Origin: Deltaproteobacteria bacterium
GTDB lineage: Bacteria; Myxococcota_A; Polyangia; Polyangiales; Ga0077539
Length of the DNA: 64,000 nucleotides
Direction: 5' to 3'
Assembly: GCA_030694465.1 (NCBI GenBank)
Contig: JAUXYJ010000002.1
Location: 62,001 to 126,000 of the forward strand
Shown: one piece after another, positions 1-8,062 of the stretch
How positions within the stretch are numbered: position 1 is the first letter of the stretch
How the letters are laid out: the number at the start of each line of letters is the position of its first letter
The notes under the pieces: generated by a model
Database searches by the model: none
Told to the model about the DNA's origin: nothing
The model's input: the letters and a program-made list of their open reading frames with translations, nothing else
Position numbers and translations under genes: made by a program

Positions 1-113
1 TCGCAGACCGTGTGCAGGTCAAACTTGCGCAAGGTCTCTTTGATAAACGTGTAGCGCTCGCCGCCAGGGGCGCGGACCTTGAGCCATTCGGGCTTGCGTG
101 GGGTCGTGCTCAT
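1..113 (-). CDS. lipA: Lipoyl synthase, N-terminal part (runs off the window)
   Basis: Only the first 37 codons are inside the window. The peptide begins MSTTPRKPEWLKVRAPGG and continues to FDLHTVC, the typical opening of LipA. Cys37 would be the first cysteine of the LipA-specific N-terminal cluster motif (CX4CX5C). LipA is a radical-SAM enzyme that inserts two sulfurs into protein-bound octanoyl groups to make the lipoyl cofactor of pyruvate and 2-oxoglutarate dehydrogenases and the glycine cleavage H protein. The ATG at 113 has an AAGGA ribosome site a few bases upstream on the minus strand. The radical-SAM core is outside the window, so the call rests on this N-terminal match. The 177 bases between this gene and the next hold nothing I recognise. 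Confidence 0.82.
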   Translation of the reverse strand, partial: MSTTPRKPEWLKVRAPGGERYTFIKETLRKFDLHTVC

Positions 114-290
114 CGGTTCCTTGGTGAGAGGGGGGTGTAGCGCAATGTGAGCCAAAGTTCAGCGAAGACTAGAGCGCCGACCGGAAAATCGCCGGAGCCC
201 GGCAAGGCTGGATGCCATGCAAGTCACCGAAACGCCGCCGTGCGAAGTGGATCTGCCGCGGGGCGACAGGCGCATTTTTCGGTCGGCGCG

Positions 291-1487
291 CTAGACATGA
301 TCGCGAGGAGGATCGCTGGGCACGTGTGGGTCACCGCGCAAACGGTCAGGGATCGTAAACTCTGCAGGCGTGCCTCGCAGGCCCTGATCGACCACCATCC
401 GCCAGTACGCGGCGCCCGCCTCGACCGTGCCCGACGGGAGACCCGACACGTTGTGCAGCGCGCGCCCCACACGCCCCACCGCGGGGAGCACACGGCTCCA
501 GACACTCTTGGGAAGCTCCAGCGCATCTGCCAGCGAATCTCCTAAGAAATACCGAGAGAGCGCGTAGCTCACTGGCTTCATGCGCTTGGCCCGCGCGAGC
601 TCTTCGGCGCTGCGCGCGTTGACGGTGCCCGAGTCCAACAGCGCCCGCACGAGCTTGCGAGAGTCCTCGTCGGGCTCGCCCTGCGTGCTGAGCAACAGCG
701 ACCAAAACGCGTGGCCCTCGCGCTCGGACGAAGTGAGCAGCTCTTGATCGACGCCCATGAGCCAGCTCGCGTAGCGCCATTGATGCAGCAAATCTTCACG
801 CGATTCGCCCATGATGGGCATACCTAGCTTGTCCATCCCGTCGATCACGATGAGCGAAAAGAGCAGCCCCGTCCCCGCCATGTCCGGCTGCGAGATAGGG
901 ACCCCCCACGCCTCGCGCTGCCACCGCGGCGAGCGCGCACACATCGTGCGTACGGCGGCGTGCATGAGCCTCACGCGCACCGTGGCGACCCACCCCTCGC
1001 CGTGGGGCCTCAGCGACCCTGGCTGGGCGACGAGCTGCACATAACGGCCAGTCTCTGCGAGCCTCCGGGGTGTCTGCTCTTCAAGCCGCCCCGAGAAGGT
1101 CAGCGGCTTGTTGCCCGCCGGAGAGCAATAGCTCGCGGTGAGCGCGTAGGCCCCGAGGACCATGCCGCCGAGCAAACCAGTGCGCAAAAACGCAGCGCCC
1201 CCGCGATCTACGCGGTCCAAATCGACCCAGAGCGGGACGTACTCGCATGCCGCAACGAGCGCACGCAGCGGCTCAGGGGCCTCGGGATGTGCCGCAGCGC
1301 CGTCTCGCAAGAGCGCGCTCACGAGGGCCTCGCGGGCAGGCCGAGACAACGCTTCGACGGACGCAAACGCTGCGTCTGCGAGGGGATCTCCACGATAAAA
1401 CCAAGGACCCAGTCGCTCGCCTCGCTCGCCAAATTGCGCACGGACCGAGGGAGGATACAAAAACCGTGAGGGAGACTCAGCGTGCAT
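291..1487 (-). CDS. MpaB/DUF2236-family oxygenase-like protein
   Basis: This 398-aa protein resembles the ER-bound oxygenase mpaB/rubber oxygenase (Lcp)/DUF2236 family. Seen: WVDLDRVDRGGAAF (residues 87-100), then a GGMVLGAYALTAS helix, and a core segment RVRLMHAAVR (171-180) followed by QPDMAGTGLLF (200-210). In the family the conserved Arg/His residues of such a core bind heme b; His176 is the candidate here. Lcp members are dioxygenases that cleave polyisoprene, but most relatives have no known substrate, so I do not assign one. I see no clear signal peptide. I chose the ATG at 1487 because a longer reading would overlap the upstream minus-strand gene ending at 1612. Family assignment is fairly firm; substrate is unknown. 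Confidence 0.7.
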   Translation of the reverse strand: MHAESPSRFLYPPSVRAQFGERGERLGPWFYRGDPLADAAFASVEALSRPAREALVSALLRDGAAAHPEAPEPLRALVAACEYVPLWVDLDRVDRGGAAFLRTGLLGGMVLGAYALTASYCSPAGNKPLTFSGRLEEQTPRRLAETGRYVQLVAQPGSLRPHGEGWVATVRVRLMHAAVRTMCARSPRWQREAWGVPISQPDMAGTGLLFSLIVIDGMDKLGMPIMGESREDLLHQWRYASWLMGVDQELLTSSEREGHAFWSLLLSTQGEPDEDSRKLVRALLDSGTVNARSAEELARAKRMKPVSYALSRYFLGDSLADALELPKSVWSRVLPAVGRVGRALHNVSGLPSGTVEAGAAYWRMVVDQGLRGTPAEFTIPDRLRGDPHVPSDPPRDHV

Positions 1488-1611
1488 GACGTGTGCGATG
1501 CCATAGCGTCCCCAATGGGTGCGGGACAAGGTCCGCTGCGCTCGACGACCACCGCGCGGGACAATCGCTAGCCTGTCTCGTGCATCCAAGCGCGCGCACT
1601 TTCGTTGCGAG

Positions 1612-2121
1612 TCACATGCGAAGGTCAAAAATCTTCCACGTCCCATCCGCGAGACGCACCAAGCGATCGACGCGAAACCTTCGCGAAAGTGTGCCCACGC
1701 GGTACTCGATTATGGGCCCGTCGGTGCAGCGACTCGCGCGCGCGCCGAACCGCCCACAGCGATCGAGTCGCACGCTCGCTCCGACCACAAACGCAGGCCC
1801 CAGCGACACAAACGTACCGCTCGCAAAGGTGCCCCTGAGCTCACGCGCGTCACGCTCGATCGCGCGCTGATGCCACTCGATGAAAGGCACGGTCCCCGAG
1901 ACAAAGAGCCGCACAAAGTCTTCGCGCGTCGCGACCACTGTGCGCAAGCGTGGGGTGTCTCCGTCGCGCACAGCCTCAAACGCGGTGCGCACGGCCTCGG
2001 ACACTCCGCGCACATCGGCCTCGGTCAACCGTCGTGTCTCTGCCTGCGCGGCGCTCGCCCACGCGAGGGTCACGCTCAGCGAGAGGCCTCGGGCACACCA
2101 TCGAATCGCCTGAGATTTCAC
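1612..2121 (-). CDS. Secreted protein of unknown function, possibly NTF2-like
   Basis: A 169-aa protein starting at GTG 2121 with a good Sec signal peptide: a short basic start, a hydrophobic stretch (LSLSVTLAWASA) and an AQA cleavage site before ETRRLTEADV. The mature part is about 140 aa and ends DGTWKIFDLRM. The alternation of an N-terminal helix (VRTAFEAVRDGD) with later strands, and the closing W-K-I-x-D-L strand, recall small NTF2-like/SnoaL domains, but I cannot identify a family. It lies 55 bases downstream of the lipoprotein gene at 2177-3961 on the same strand and may be co-transcribed with it. Extending upstream adds only Arg-rich, low-quality sequence, so the GTG start is preferred. 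Confidence 0.6.
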   Translation of the reverse strand: MKSQAIRWCARGLSLSVTLAWASAAQAETRRLTEADVRGVSEAVRTAFEAVRDGDTPRLRTVVATREDFVRLFVSGTVPFIEWHQRAIERDARELRGTFASGTFVSLGPAFVVGASVRLDRCGRFGARASRCTDGPIIEYRVGTLSRRFRVDRLVRLADGTWKIFDLRM

Positions 2122-2176
2122 AGCGCCCCACCCTAGCACCCCGTGAGATCTCCGCGAGACAAACTCGCGCGGGGCC

Positions 2177-3961
2177 TTAGCGTCTCGGTGCGCCCGCGTC
2201 AGGCATCGACGCCGTCGGCGGATGGGTAAACCACCTGCGAACATCCACGCTCTCGGGCTCGTCTGGGCCGAAGCTCACCGGCGTAGGCGCGCCGTACTCG
2301 CGATCGATCCGGTTGCGCAGGCGGTTTTCGCGCGTGTACCAATTGCGCTTGAGCGCGTCGTCGGGACACGACGCGAGCTCGGGCGAATCTGCCGCCGCAC
2401 CCCAGCGCAGCTCGGGGCAATGATACGGGTCAAAAGACAGGACAAACAGCCGATCGAGCACTGCCTCAAATGAGAGCGCGACGCTCACTCCGCGGCTGTT
2501 GGTGTAGTGGTACTGACACTCGGGCTTGGCCACCTCTTCGCGCCACGCGGTGACCACGCGAGACAAGAGCGTAGGGTCCCTCCGAAGGGTGCGCTCGACC
2601 GTGTGCGAGAGCTCACGAAAGGCCGCTTTCATCCGCGCATCGCGCGAGGGCGTCGAGTAGGTCTCCCAGTCCCCGTTGGTCCCATAGATATTGCTCGGGA
2701 GCTCGTTGGGGTGATTGCGTTGATGCAGCCCATCGGCGAGCGCCACGTTGACCGCGTCGACGCGGTCGGTCACGTCGCTGCAGAGCGCCTGCACTTGCGC
2801 ACGCACTTCGTGCACTGGGTCTTGCACTGCGGCCGGGTCTGCGAGCTGCACGCGCGCCCACTCGGTGTAGGTCACCTGCTCGCCCTCGACCACGAAGTTT
2901 GCCCGCGTGTACTGCTGCGCGGGGTCCCAGCCTGGGCAGTCTTCGTTGCGCGCGACGGTGACCTGGCGATCGACCAACGTGACGGGCCTAAAGTTCTTAA
3001 AGCCGCCGCCGAGGTCATAGGTTCCGGCTACAAACGCGGCGCCAAATCGCTTGCTGGTGAGCGAGCCGTCGGGGTGCCCGTCCATCATAAAGACCGAGCC
3101 GTCGAGCTCGACCGAGGTCACCACGAGCACATGCCCGTTGGGATCGTAGAAGGTCGTCCCTGGCCGCACGTTGGTCCGGTTGACCGCCACCGTGTAATAG
3201 TCCCCGTCGTTGCGGCGCGCGCTCACGCGGTACATCCCCGAGTGCACCCACGAGCCCATCGTGCGAAGCATCGTGCGAAACGTGCGGTGCCTCCACCAAT
3301 TGCGGGGCTCGCTGGGGACAATTCCGACCATGTAGCGAGGGTCTTTGCCCGCACGCGACGCGGCGCCCACCACATAGTACGTGTAGCCAAATGGCAGCTT
3401 GCGTTTAAACGAAAAGTATGCTCGCAGCACGTACGGCAGGTCTGCACAGTCGATGTCCATGTGCAGGTTGTGATCCGAGAGCGGGTCGTACAGCCGGTTG
3501 ACCTCGGGGTTGCGAAGGCAGCGGTCCATGCGATTGCATCTTCGCTCAGCGACCCCGCGACCGAGGGCAGCGACAAACTCGGTGTACTCGCGCTCAAACT
3601 CGGGGCTCCAGGTGTTCACCACAGGCCACGCCTCTGAGATTGGGCGGTCCATCATTGGGCGGGTGTCCACAGGGCCCGCGTCGGGATCGCCTGCGTCTGG
3701 TTCGCTCGCATCGGCTAGCCCAGAGTCGGGGTCGATCAGCGTGGGCGAATACGCGTCGTCGTCGAATGGGTCCGGCTCGTACACGTCCATGTCCGGCGGC
3801 GGGTCTTCTTCGATCACGTCCACGGCGACATCGCGTACCGCCGTCGCCACGTCAGGCGTCGCGACGACCGCGCGAGGCTTCGGACACCCCACCAGCAACG
3901 TCGCCGCCAACCCGCCCATCGCCAACCAAGAACCCCACGGAAACGCATTCGGTCTTATCAA
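2177..3961 (-). CDS. Large lipoprotein with a possible papain-like catalytic domain
   Basis: A 594-aa protein. Residues 1-26 are a lipoprotein signal ending in the lipobox LLVGC (Cys26), so it should be anchored to a membrane. Residues 50-105 form an acidic Asp/Pro-rich linker (for example EPDAGDPDAG), typical of myxobacterial surface lipoproteins. The folded part contains DIDCADLPYVLRAYF (Cys172), DPNGHVLVVTSV (His277) and SVFMMDGHPDG (Asp294). Cys, His followed by hydrophobic strands, then Asp is the order in papain-like NlpC/P60, CHAP and transglutaminase folds, so an amidase or peptidase activity is possible. That is inference from motif order only. The C-terminal 250 aa match nothing I know. 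The next gene lies 55 bases downstream on the same strand. Confidence 0.62.
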   Translation of the reverse strand: MIRPNAFPWGSWLAMGGLAATLLVGCPKPRAVVATPDVATAVRDVAVDVIEEDPPPDMDVYEPDPFDDDAYSPTLIDPDSGLADASEPDAGDPDAGPVDTRPMMDRPISEAWPVVNTWSPEFEREYTEFVAALGRGVAERRCNRMDRCLRNPEVNRLYDPLSDHNLHMDIDCADLPYVLRAYFSFKRKLPFGYTYYVVGAASRAGKDPRYMVGIVPSEPRNWWRHRTFRTMLRTMGSWVHSGMYRVSARRNDGDYYTVAVNRTNVRPGTTFYDPNGHVLVVTSVELDGSVFMMDGHPDGSLTSKRFGAAFVAGTYDLGGGFKNFRPVTLVDRQVTVARNEDCPGWDPAQQYTRANFVVEGEQVTYTEWARVQLADPAAVQDPVHEVRAQVQALCSDVTDRVDAVNVALADGLHQRNHPNELPSNIYGTNGDWETYSTPSRDARMKAAFRELSHTVERTLRRDPTLLSRVVTAWREEVAKPECQYHYTNSRGVSVALSFEAVLDRLFVLSFDPYHCPELRWGAAADSPELASCPDDALKRNWYTRENRLRNRIDREYGAPTPVSFGPDEPESVDVRRWFTHPPTASMPDAGAPRR

Positions 3962-4031
3962 GATTCTCTAAGCGTAGCGCGTGACCCAAGGGCACACACA
4001 CTATTGCACACACATCCCCCACCGGGGGCTG

Positions 4032-4235
4032 TCAGCCGCCCTGTTTGGCGCAGGCGCCTTCAAAGCCCTGCTTGCCGTGCGCGCCATCGCAGAAGGGCTT
4101 GTTGACCGAATGGCCACAGCGGCAGAGCGCAAAGGGAGCCTTGGCGACCGCGATCTCTTCGCCCGTCTCAGCGTCGAGCACGGTGCACGCTTCGCTGACC
4201 AAGAGGGGCCCATTTTTTAGTACGGTGATCTTCAT
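4032..4235 (-). CDS. CDGSH iron-sulfur domain protein
   Basis: A 67-aa protein that carries one CDGSH-type zinc-finger motif: CRCGHSVNKPFCDGAH. This fits C-X-C-X2-S-X3-P-X-C-D-G-A-H, the three-Cys one-His ligand set of a labile 2Fe-2S cluster. Stand-alone bacterial CDGSH proteins are small cytosolic redox or cluster-transfer proteins with poorly known partners. The ATG at 4235 gives a compact protein starting MKITVLKNGPLLV, the usual N-terminal strand of the family; longer versions only add Cys/Trp-rich sequence without homology. A 15-base inverted repeat lies about 40 bases upstream of the start (4273-4287). A short CCCCC/GGGGG stem lies just past the stop at 4016-4028 but lacks a T run. Confidence 0.86.
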   Translation of the reverse strand: MKITVLKNGPLLVSEACTVLDAETGEEIAVAKAPFALCRCGHSVNKPFCDGAHGKQGFEGACAKQGG

Positions 4236-4272
4236 AACGTGAGCTCTTTCGCGAGAGAAATACCAACAACGA

Positions 4273-4287
4273 CAGCAACCGTTGCTG
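4273..4287. promoter_or_regulatory. Perfect inverted repeat upstream of the CDGSH gene
   Basis: CAGCAAC, one base, then GTTGCTG: two perfect 7-base arms around a single C. It sits in the gap between the CDGSH gene (start 4235) and the end of the upstream gene (4312), about 38-52 bases before the ATG. A dimeric repressor site is a natural reading. It could also be a small hairpin in the leader. No known operator is recognised. Confidence 0.35.
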
Positions 4288-4311
4288 CCAAGAGAGAGCA
4301 TCGCACAAGAC

Positions 4312-4935
4312 TCAGCCCGCGACGCGATAGTTCGTCGACCACATGTTGCAGGCCATCAGGGTCGCCGAGAGTTCTTCGACCATCTCCTGCGCTTCGTCCG
4401 CGTCGCGCACGCTGCCGAGCTTCTCGGTCTTGCCGCTGCGGAGGTTCGCGACCACGTCCCAGAGCTCAAGGTTGTCGAGCATGCGTCGGCGCTGTCTCAC
4501 AGAAAACCCTGTGATTTCGCCAAGCGAAATGGTCTTCGAGATCAACGTTCGGTTGTGGTTGTGCACGCCCTTTGCGTCCAGCACCACAGACGTTCGCTGA
4601 ACCAGGTGCTGAAATCCCCAGAGACTCAACAAGACCGACGTGAGCAGAATGAGCGCAATTCGCATCATCACAGAGTCGCTCCAGGGCTCGCCGGACTCTA
4701 ACGGCAGCCCAGTCATGTACAGCAGATTCAACACAAACATCGCAGGGATAAACTTAAACACTGCCAACCAGCGCTCTTGCGGAAACCACACCGACGCTGT
4801 GGGCGAAGCGCCGCTGAGCCTCACCGACTGCGCTTGCTCATGCGCTTTGACCGCTTGATTGCCCGCCTCGTTGGGCTCGGCCACGGGGAGAGCTTGTCCG
4901 AGCGAATCATGAAAACGCGGGTCGTAAGGCTTCAT
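4312..4935 (-). CDS. Membrane protein with two helices and a PH-like tail
   Basis: A 207-aa protein starting at ATG 4935 (MKPYDPRFHD). After a soluble N-terminus of about 65 residues there are two membrane segments (FKFIPAMFVLNLLYMTG and MMRIALILLTSVLLSLWGF) in a hairpin. The roughly 90-residue tail has the strand pattern of bacterial PH domains (TSVVLDAKGVHNHNRTL..., then ISLGEITGFSVRQRR), in which a Leu-x-Glu-Ile turn precedes a basic strand. This resembles the arrangement of YdbS/bPH2-type proteins, but I only claim the topology. Function is unknown. It is divergent from cysD and ends 77 bases upstream of the CDGSH gene on the same strand, so the two may share a transcript. Confidence 0.55.
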   Translation of the reverse strand: MKPYDPRFHDSLGQALPVAEPNEAGNQAVKAHEQAQSVRLSGASPTASVWFPQERWLAVFKFIPAMFVLNLLYMTGLPLESGEPWSDSVMMRIALILLTSVLLSLWGFQHLVQRTSVVLDAKGVHNHNRTLISKTISLGEITGFSVRQRRRMLDNLELWDVVANLRSGKTEKLGSVRDADEAQEMVEELSATLMACNMWSTNYRVAG

Positions 4936-5010
4936 CGCGCGAGAACTCTGCACGCGATCCCGCCGCGTTGCCAAGCCCAGCGAGCCCGCTGGATTTCTCT
5001 GGCACTTGCC

Positions 5011-5047
5011 TCTTGTTCAATAGCGATGTTCACTATAATGAACGCCT
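5011..5047 (+). promoter_or_regulatory. cysDN promoter with a palindrome over the -10 box
   Basis: A perfect TATAAT lies at 5034-5039 and the cysD GTG start is at 5048, only 8 bases later. Transcription would therefore start at or within a base or two of the start codon, which implies a leaderless mRNA. No good TTGACA lies 17 bases upstream; TCTTGT at 5011-5016 is the best placed. The -10 box is inside a 16-base near-palindrome, GTTCACTATAATGAAC (5028-5043, 7 of 8 pairs match), and a further GTTCA half-site lies at 5015-5019. A repressor bound here would block RNA polymerase directly. The GTTCAC/GTGAAC arms recur upstream of the Cys/Met enzyme gene at 23726-23767. Confidence 0.55.
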
Positions 5048-5962
5048 GTGCTGAAAGAATCGTATAGCCTCGACCACCTCGACGCGCTCGAAGCCGAAGC
5101 CATCTTCATCTTTCGCGAGATCGCCGCCGAGCGCGAGCGGCCCGTCTTGCTCTTCTCGGGTGGCAAAGACTCGATTGTCTTGCTCAGGCTCGCAGAGAAA
5201 GCGTTTAGACCCGCGAGGTTTCCCTTTCCGGTGATGCACGTGGACACGGGGCACAACTTCGCTGAGGCCACAGATTTTCGCGACAAACGCATGCAAGAGC
5301 TCGGTGAGCGCTTGATCGTCGCGAGCGTGCAGCAGTCCATTGACGAGGGCCGCGCCGTCGAAGAGACCGGCCCTCGGGCATCACGCAATCGCTTGCAGAC
5401 CGTCACACTTCTCGACGCGATCGCGACGCACCAGTTCGACGCGTGCTTTGGCGGCGCGCGGCGCGACGAAGAGCGCGCGCGGGCCAAAGAGCGCATTTTT
5501 TCGTTTCGCGACGAGTTTGGTCAGTGGGACCCCAAGAACCAACGCCCCGAGCTCTGGTCGCTCTACAACGGCCGCGTCAAAAAGGGAGAGCACCTGCGCG
5601 TGTTTCCGATCTCGAACTGGACCGAGATGGACGTGTATCAGTACATCAAGCGAGAATCCCTGGAGATTCCCAGCATTTACTTCGCCCACGAGCGCGAGGT
5701 GTTCTCTCGCGATGGCATGCTCTACGCAGTGAGCCACGCAGTGACCTTGGGCCCTACCGAGAGCGCATTTCGCGAGACCGTGCGCTTTCGCACCGTGGGC
5801 GACATGAGCTGCACCGGCGCCGTGCGATCCACCGCACGAACCATCGACGAGATCATCGACGAGGTCGCGGTCTCGCGTGTCACCGAGCGCGGCGCAACCC
5901 GCGCCGACGACCGCTTCTCCGAGGCCGCGATGGAAGACCGAAAGCGCGAGGGCTACTTCTGA
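5048..5962 (+). CDS. cysD: Sulfate adenylyltransferase subunit 2
   Basis: A 304-aa CysD. It has the PP-loop nucleotide-binding motif LLFSGGKDSIVLLRL (core SGGKDS, residues 37-42), VMHVDTGHNF, and the C-terminal RFRTVGDMSCTGAV region of the ATP-sulfurylase small subunit. Together with CysN it makes adenylyl sulfate from ATP and sulfate in the cytosol, the first step of sulfate assimilation. The start is GTG 5048; the ATG at 5038 is in another frame and gives only a 9-codon peptide. It overlaps cysN by one base (TGATG), so the two are translationally coupled. Length matches the family. A TATAAT box and palindrome sit directly upstream. Confidence 0.95.
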   Translation: MLKESYSLDHLDALEAEAIFIFREIAAERERPVLLFSGGKDSIVLLRLAEKAFRPARFPFPVMHVDTGHNFAEATDFRDKRMQELGERLIVASVQQSIDEGRAVEETGPRASRNRLQTVTLLDAIATHQFDACFGGARRDEERARAKERIFSFRDEFGQWDPKNQRPELWSLYNGRVKKGEHLRVFPISNWTEMDVYQYIKRESLEIPSIYFAHEREVFSRDGMLYAVSHAVTLGPTESAFRETVRFRTVGDMSCTGAVRSTARTIDEIIDEVAVSRVTERGATRADDRFSEAAMEDRKREGYF

Positions 5963-7227
5963 TGTCCACCATGTCCATGCTGAGATTCTCGACCGCCGGC
6001 AGCGTCGACGACGGCAAAAGCACCCTCATCGGTAGGCTCTTGTTCGACGCCAAAGGCATCTTCGAAGACCAGCTCGCCCACGTCGAAGAGGCCTCGCGTC
6101 GCCGCGGTTTTGACCGCACCGACCTCGCCCTGCTCACCGACGGACTGCGCGCCGAACGCGAGCAAGGCATCACCATCGACGTGGCCTATCGCTACTTCGC
6201 CACGCCCAAGCGCAAGTTCATCATCGCGGACACGCCAGGGCACATTCAGTACACACGCAACATGGTCACCGGCGCGAGCACCGCCGACGTCGCCCTCGTG
6301 CTCGTCGACGCACGCCACGGCGTGGTCGAGCAGTCGCGCAGACATGCGACGCTGTCCATTCTGCTAGGGATTCCGCAGATGATTCTCTGCGTGAACAAGA
6401 TGGACCTCGTCGACTGGAGCCCCGCGCGTTTTGACGAAATCAAGCGCGAGTTCGCACAGCTCATCGCCAAGCTCAACGGCCCCACGCCCTACGCCATCCC
6501 CCTGAGCGCCCTGCACGGCGACAACGTCGTCACCCACAGCGACAAGACCCCTTGGTACCAAGGCCCCGCGCTCTTAGAGCTCCTAGAGTCCGACGCGCTC
6601 GTGCCCGCGATTGACACCACGCACCCGCGCTTCGCCGTCCAGTGGGTCATCCGCCCACAGAGCGAGGCCTTTCACGACTACCGAGGCTACGGCGGCCAGA
6701 TCGCAGGCGGGAGCTTCTCGGTCGGCGACGAGGTCATTGTCCTCCCCGCAGGGCACGTCTCGCGCATCACCGCGATCGACCTCGGCACGCAATCACTCGC
6801 CCACGCACGCGCCCCGCAGAGCGTCACGCTGCGCCTCGCCGACGACCTGGACATCTCGCGTGGCGATATGATTTCACTCGCGAATTCGCAGCCCATGGTG
6901 ACCAATCACCTGCGCGCCCGCGTGTGCTGGATGGCCACCAAACCGCTCACAGCCCGCAGCACCCTCGCGATCAAGCACACCACACGCTGGGCCCGCGCGA
7001 TGGTCACGCAAATCGAGAGCAAGCTCGACGTCACAACGCTCGAAGCGATCCCCAACGTCACCAAGCTTGAGCTCAACGACATCGCCACCCTCGCGCTCAA
7101 GACCACCTCGCCCTTGGTCATCGACCCCTACGCGATCAACCGACGCACCGGAAGCTTTATCCTCGTCGACGAGAGCACCAACAGCACCGTCGCCGCAGGG
7201 ATGATCGAAGCAGCCATCGACGACTGA
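5962..7227 (+). CDS. cysN: Sulfate adenylyltransferase subunit 1 (GTPase)
   Basis: A 421-aa CysN. GTPase motifs are complete: GSVDDGKST (G1, residues 13-21), GITID (G2, 70-74), DTPGH (G3, 91-95) and NKMD (G4, 146-149), followed by two beta-barrel domains of EF-Tu type. GTP hydrolysis drives the energetically poor adenylation of sulfate by CysD. It is about 50 aa shorter than the E. coli enzyme (475 aa) and has no fused APS-kinase (CysC) domain; no cysC or cysH lies nearby, so APS must be handled by genes outside the window. The ATG overlaps the cysD stop by one base. Confidence 0.94.
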   Translation: MSTMSMLRFSTAGSVDDGKSTLIGRLLFDAKGIFEDQLAHVEEASRRRGFDRTDLALLTDGLRAEREQGITIDVAYRYFATPKRKFIIADTPGHIQYTRNMVTGASTADVALVLVDARHGVVEQSRRHATLSILLGIPQMILCVNKMDLVDWSPARFDEIKREFAQLIAKLNGPTPYAIPLSALHGDNVVTHSDKTPWYQGPALLELLESDALVPAIDTTHPRFAVQWVIRPQSEAFHDYRGYGGQIAGGSFSVGDEVIVLPAGHVSRITAIDLGTQSLAHARAPQSVTLRLADDLDISRGDMISLANSQPMVTNHLRARVCWMATKPLTARSTLAIKHTTRWARAMVTQIESKLDVTTLEAIPNVTKLELNDIATLALKTTSPLVIDPYAINRRTGSFILVDESTNSTVAAGMIEAAIDD

Positions 7228-7257
7228 GCACATCGGGCTATAAGCATTCGCAACGCC

Positions 7258-7587
7258 ATGGCCCGCTTGATGTTCATGTTTGTGTTGCCCGTGCTGCTCT
7301 TCGCGGTGCTGCTCTATGGCATCAGCCGCAGCCGCGTACTGTTTGTGATCACCGTCAAGAAGGGCCGCATCGCCAACGTGCGCGGGCGCTGCCCACCAGG
7401 CCTCGTAGGCGAGCTCTCAGACGCGCTCAAAGGCAGCGATGCGACAGGCCGATTGATCGCAGTCCCCGAGGGCGACATCGCGCGGGTCGATGGCGTCGGG
7501 AGCTTCTCAAAAGACACCCTGCAGCGCGTACGCAACGTGCTCGGCACCGTGCCCCTCACACGCCTCCGCGCCACCCCTCCACGCTAA
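7258..7587 (+). CDS. Small membrane-anchored protein, DUF3634-like
   Basis: A 109-aa protein with one N-terminal membrane segment (residues 4-21, MFMFVLPVLLFAVLLYGI) followed by RVLFVITVKKGRIANVRGR and a soluble tail of about 65 residues. The F-V-I-x-V-x-x-G-x strand and the helix GLVGELSDAL fit my memory of DUF3634, a family with no known role. A single helix with a cytosolic tail is the expected topology. It begins 30 bases after cysN and could be on the same transcript, although nothing links it to sulfate assimilation. Confidence 0.6.
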   Translation: MARLMFMFVLPVLLFAVLLYGISRSRVLFVITVKKGRIANVRGRCPPGLVGELSDALKGSDATGRLIAVPEGDIARVDGVGSFSKDTLQRVRNVLGTVPLTRLRATPPR

Positions 7588-7601
7588 GAGAGATCCCACC
7601 G

Positions 7602-8060
7602 ATGGGCGTACGACCTCCTCCCGCTTGGCAATCGCAGGTGCTGCTCGTCCAAGTGCAGTCCCTGCTCAACGCGCGATGCACTCACGGCGACCCGCCCTTG
7701 ACCTGGCTCACTGTGCTTGAGGTCTTGCGCGGAGAGACCCCCAGCGCGTCCATCGTGGGCCTGTGGACCGTCTCGCAAGAGTCACAGTTTTATGCCCTCC
7801 GCGGGGGCCAGAGCTACGTGGACTGGGGCAACACCGAGGTCCACCCGCCCGAGCTCAACGCCCGCTATGTGATCACTGGCGAGTGGCTCGCGCCGGTCAC
7901 ACCGCAGCCCGTAGACCCCATGGCGCCGACGCCGTTTGGCCCCAGCACAACGGCCCCCGAGGGCGTGCCCGTGTTGCGCATCGCGGACCTCCCACGCGTG
8001 CCCTACAGCGAGGCCGCCGTGCAAGAAATCCGCGACGCGCTCGCGCGCAATCCCCTGTAA
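7602..8060 (+). CDS. Conserved-looking hypothetical protein
   Basis: A 152-aa protein that I do not recognise. It starts 14 bases after the previous gene on the same strand. The first half (VLLVQVQSLLNARCTHGD, LTWLTVLEVLRGETP, ASIVGLWTV, NARYVITGEWLAP) has the look of a small beta-rich domain of the type found in proteins that report on metalloprotease-inhibitor-like folds, but this is not strong enough to name. The second half is Pro-rich and ends in a short helix (SEAAVQEIRDALA). No signal peptide or membrane segment is visible. Codon use is like its neighbours, and it faces the esterase gene tail to tail across 2 bases. Confidence 0.5.
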   Translation: MGVRPPPAWQSQVLLVQVQSLLNARCTHGDPPLTWLTVLEVLRGETPSASIVGLWTVSQESQFYALRGGQSYVDWGNTEVHPPELNARYVITGEWLAPVTPQPVDPMAPTPFGPSTTAPEGVPVLRIADLPRVPYSEAAVQEIRDALARNPL

Positions 8061-8062
8061 TT

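Noticed and set aside
2507-3637. A 376-codon plus-strand frame opposite the large lipoprotein
   Set aside because: His/Arg/Val-rich sequence without motifs; the minus strand holds a lipobox and a coherent domain.
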